Shown one piece after another: positions 56,285 to 58,505 of a stretch of DNA of 58,505 bases. The stretch covers positions 1 to 58,505 of the forward strand of contig NZ_JAAXCU010000047.1 of the NCBI RefSeq assembly GCF_012911845.1. The letters run 5' to 3'. Positions within the stretch are counted from its first letter, which is position 1; each line of letters begins with the position of its first letter. The notes beneath the pieces are model-generated. The model was not told the DNA's origin and ran no database searches. It saw nothing but the letters and a program-made list of their open reading frames with translations. This DNA is from Bacillus sp. RO2. GTDB lineage: Bacteria > Bacillota > Bacilli > Bacillales > Bacillaceae_I. Both the position numbers and the translations under genes were made by a program.

Positions 56285-57736
56285 TTACTCCTTTATCTTC
56301 TTATATATATAAATATAATTACTTTTAAACGCTTCGCTCGCTTGAAACCTCGCACCGATTTGTTGAAGAGCCTTTATGTATTCCACGGTGGAACTTGTAA
56401 TCTTCTCCCCATTAAATAAAAGTGGGATTCCAGGAGGATACGGCACAATCGCTTCGGCAGCGGTTTCATCGATTGCTTCCTCTATTGGGCATTTTACCCT
56501 TTGATAGTCCGTTTGTTCGCCGAAAGGAATAGAAAGTTCACTAATTTCAGCTGGAAAGGGTGGAAGTGTAATCTGTTCCTTTTTTTGGCCTCCATCTGTT
56601 TCTTTGGATACAGCCCGGACTATTCTCTCTATCATATCATGTTTTTTCTCATTCACCGCTAGTGGCATAATAATTAATACATTATTAGGATCTGCCAGTT
56701 CCACATAAAGACCTTCCTTCTCCAGAAGGCTGGAAAGTTCGAACCCACTCATTCCTTTAGTGGAGCGCAATGTAAGCTTTAAAGGGTCGACAAGTAAACG
56801 ACTGTCACTAGGAGTAACCAATTCTATCTCCTTTACCTTTTTCAGCTCTTGGTGGATTTCTTTGATCCCCTCTACAATAGCTTGTTTCTCCTGTAGAGAC
56901 AAACTCGCAAGATAATATCTCGCAAGATCCAAGGATGCCATTAACGGATAGGATGGGCTGCTCGACTGTAACATCTTAAGGTAATGAGTGACTCTTTCCT
57001 TCTTCACCCTATTCCCCTGTATATGCAACCATGATCCCATGGTCATTGCAGGAAGAGTCTTATGCGCGGAATGTACGACTACATCTGCCCCACAAGAGAG
57101 TGCTGACTTTGGAAAAGGGGTTCCCAACAGAAAGTGAGCCCCATGCGCTTCATCCACTAAAACAGGGATGCCGTGACAATGTATAGCTCGTATGATATCC
57201 TCCAAATCTACTGCTACCCCATAATAATTCGGATTGGTTAACACAACCGCAGTTATCCCATCTATCGTTTCCAGTGCCTTGTATAGATAGGGTAAGTCTA
57301 CAGATACAGCAACCCCCAAATTCTCATCCACATTACACGGTAAAAAAACGGGATCTACTCCTGCAAGCTCTAATCCATTTAATATTGATTTATGGCAATT
57401 CCTCTGCACCAGCGCCTTGCTACCACGGCTACACGTGGCTAATATCATTGCGAGGTTTCCTATAGTGGATCCATTCACCAGAAAAAATGTCTCATCAGAA
57501 CCGTATAAGTCACACGCCAAACGTTGCGCTTCATCTATCATGCCTTCTGGATCATGCAAATCATCCAATCCGGTAATCTCCGTCGCATCCAACTTCAATA
57601 TATCTTTATAATAATCCCTTGCTTCCTCAGGAAAAACAGTACCATACTTATGACCAGGAACATGCCCAGACAATGGTGAACCTTCCCAATGACGTTTTAA
57701 ACCTGAAAACAAAGGTGTCTTAGTTTGATCTAACAT
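56285..57736 (-). CDS. yaaO: Orn/Lys/Arg decarboxylase-family PLP protein YaaO
   Basis: A fold-type I PLP enzyme of the arginine/lysine/ornithine decarboxylase group, 483 residues. Seen: [11 protein letters not shown] near the N-terminus, [22 protein letters not shown] (PLP-contacting Asp) and [13 protein letters not shown] with the Schiff-base Lys (about residue 227). It lacks the N-terminal wing domain of the large enterobacterial enzymes, like SpeA of B. subtilis, its paralogue. The true substrate of YaaO is not established. The ATG at 57736 (GAGGG upstream) is preferred over a GTG two codons earlier. Confidence 0.9.
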   Translation of the reverse strand: MLDQTKTPLFSGLKRHWEGSPLSGHVPGHKYGTVFPEEARDYYKDILKLDATEITGLDDLHDPEGMIDEAQRLACDLYGSDETFFLVNGSTIGNLAMILATCSRGSKALVQRNCHKSILNGLELAGVDPVFLPCNVDENLGVAVSVDLPYLYKALETIDGITAVVLTNPNYYGVAVDLEDIIRAIHCHGIPVLVDEAHGAHFLLGTPFPKSALSCGADVVVHSAHKTLPAMTMGSWLHIQGNRVKKERVTHYLKMLQSSSPSYPLMASLDLARYYLASLSLQEKQAIVEGIKEIHQELKKVKEIELVTPSDSRLLVDPLKLTLRSTKGMSGFELSSLLEKEGLYVELADPNNVLIIMPLAVNEKKHDMIERIVRAVSKETDGGQKKEQITLPPFPAEISELSIPFGEQTDYQRVKCPIEEAIDETAAEAIVPYPPGIPLLFNGEKITSSTVEYIKALQQIGARFQASEAFKSNYIYIYKKIKE

Positions 57737-57827
57737 TTGCACACCCTCTAATCATTCATTTCCTATATATACTCCCATTATAACGGATAGAACTTTAGAC
57801 TTATAGTCACCCGCCAATCAAGAGAAC

Positions 57828-57860
57828 CATAAAAAAATAAAAGCCCTAGACAGGACTTTT
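57828..57860 (-). terminator. Terminator of csfB
   Basis: On minus AAAAGTCCT pairs with AGGGCTTTT (one G-T pair) across 4 nt, followed by ATTTTTTTATGG. Confidence 0.82.
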
Positions 57861-57914
57861 CATAGCAGCAGACTATTTTTTGTTTTTTTGTTCTTTGTTG
57901 AATGGACATAGACA

Positions 57915-58115
57915 CTACGAATAGATTTTTGGGATGGTAATTTTCCTTAACTGTTCCAAATAAAACTTATATTTCGGGTCTTCCACATCAGTCTGAAGCA
58001 TTGTTCCTTCACATTCCGTACAGATAAACGACGTGTATAAATGTATTCCTTTTTCTTTCTGCTCTTCACAAACGATACACGTTTCCCTAAATGATGAATG
58101 AATGGCTGACTTCAT
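57915..58115 (-). CDS. csfB: Anti-sigma factor Gin (CsfB)
   Basis: A 66-residue zinc-knuckle protein that binds and inhibits SigG in the forespore (and SigE) until the right stage of sporulation. CIVC (about residues 13-16) and CTEC (about residues 32-35) form the treble-clef-like zinc site, and GIHLYTSFICTECE is conserved. The ATG at 58115 follows GGAGGTGG; the upstream frame is not supported. It is preceded by a good SigF promoter and followed by a terminator. Confidence 0.94.
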   Translation of the reverse strand: MKSAIHSSFRETCIVCEEQKEKGIHLYTSFICTECEGTMLQTDVEDPKYKFYLEQLRKITIPKIYS

Positions 58116-58139
58116 GTCTCTTTCTCCACCTCCATCCAC

Positions 58140-58168
58140 TATTCTAACCAAATCAAAAAATTGTATAC
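58140..58168 (-). promoter_or_regulatory. SigF promoter of csfB
   Basis: On minus GTATA (58164-58168), 14 bp, GGTTAGAATA (58140-58149), a full match to GYWTA and GGNNANANTA. B. subtilis csfB is SigF-dependent. Confidence 0.8.
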
Positions 58169-58304
58169 TACTTTAGTAAAATCCCAGCCTACCAATCTCC
58201 TACATCTAGTGTATGTAAAGCCTACTAGTCTGTGTTTGTCTTTGGATAAAAAAAGATTGGTGCGGTGTTTTGGTTGAATGGTTTAGTTAGGTTAGTAAGA
58301 ATGT

Positions 58305-58490
58305 CTCTGTGATGCCAAAACTTTCTTCTTCTCCGCTATTTTGGCATCGTTCCACCTCTGCGATGACAAAACCATCTGCTTCTCCCCTGTTTTGGCACCG
58401 TTCTGCCTCTGCAATGACAAAACTACCTTCTTCTCCCCTGTTTTGGCATCGTTCCGCCTCTACAATGCCAAAACCTCCCCTTTCCAAAGA
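58305..58490 (-). repeat. Tandem array of about 3.5 units of 51 bp
   Basis: TTTTGGCAYCG occurs at 58339, 58390 and 58441, exactly 51 bp apart, with a partial unit before the first. The unit is TTTTGGCATCG, TTCCRCCTCTG, YRATGACAAAA, then a pyrimidine-rich CCTTCTTCTCCCCTG. The first and third blocks are an imperfect inverted repeat (TTTTGGCATCG / CAATGACAAAA), so each unit can form a hairpin. The period equals 17 codons, leaving an open frame on minus, which I take to be incidental. The array may continue past the window. The rest of 58169-58505 shows nothing else. Confidence 0.85.
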
Positions 58491-58505
58491 ATTTTGTCAT
58501 TGTTT

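Noticed and set aside
58287-58487. 66-residue open frame on minus with 17-residue repeats
   Set aside because: A period of 51 bp automatically keeps a frame open across a tandem array; no ribosome binding site or known repeat protein. Kept as a low-probability alternative in the findings.

Overview
The window is a low-GC Firmicute chromosome segment, almost certainly Bacillaceae (Bacillus sensu lato). The basis is near-complete gene-by-gene agreement with the origin-proximal csfB-to-lysS region of Bacillus subtilis as I remember it, the sporulation genes (spoIIE, spoVT, spoVG, yabG, sspF, fin, csfB, yabP/yabQ, yabM), and an rRNA operon directly downstream of lysS. I do not assign a species. 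The window is the reverse complement of the usual presentation. Nearly every gene is on the minus strand, so transcription runs towards lower coordinates; only abrB and two tRNA genes are on plus.

Layout from low to high coordinates: 5' end of a 16S rRNA gene with tandem promoters (1-415); lysS; a tightly overlapping folate/pABA operon pabB-pabA-pabC-folP-folB-folK-yazB-dusB; cysK; yacD-hslO-coaX; ftsH; hpt-tilS; yabT-yabS; an unrecognised 155-residue gene directly behind spoIIE; spoIIE with a Spo0A-type promoter; plus-strand tRNA-Met and tRNA-Glu; yabR, divIC, yabQ, yabP, rqcP, yabN, yabM, spoVT, mfd, fin, pth; a 52-bp tandem array; ctc (rplY), prs, glmU, spoVG, ridA, purR, ispE, sspF, veg, yabG; ksgA, rnmV, yabE, tatD, metG; plus-strand abrB; rsmI, trmN6, yabA, ricT, holB, yaaR, darA, tmk, yaaO, csfB; and a 51-bp tandem array at the right edge.

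The genes cover translation (tRNA charging, rRNA/tRNA modification, ribosome rescue and quality control), folate and nucleotide supply (pab/fol, prs, hpt, purR, tmk), replication and division control (yabA, holB, divIC), cell-envelope precursors (glmU, yabM) and sporulation. Promoter-like sites suit the expected regulators: a 21-bp-spaced SigA/Spo0A promoter at spoIIE, SigH at spoVG, SigB at ctc, SigF at csfB, SigG-like at spoVT and sspF, SigK-like at yabG, a PurBox pair at purR and Spo0A boxes at abrB.

The genes are conventional; the unexpected content is in the spacers. Eight intergenic loci carry members of a roughly 130-bp inverted-repeat family. In four of them one element sits inside the apex of another, sometimes with 8-9 bp direct repeats at the junctions. 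Two distant loci share a longer module (terminator hairpin, six 20-bp repeats, then one of these elements). Two spacers hold very regular 52-bp and 51-bp tandem arrays. Other leads are a probable AUC start codon in folB, an unknown spoIIE-linked gene, a second cluster of Spo0A boxes far upstream of abrB, and two unusual bases in the most conserved part of the 16S gene.
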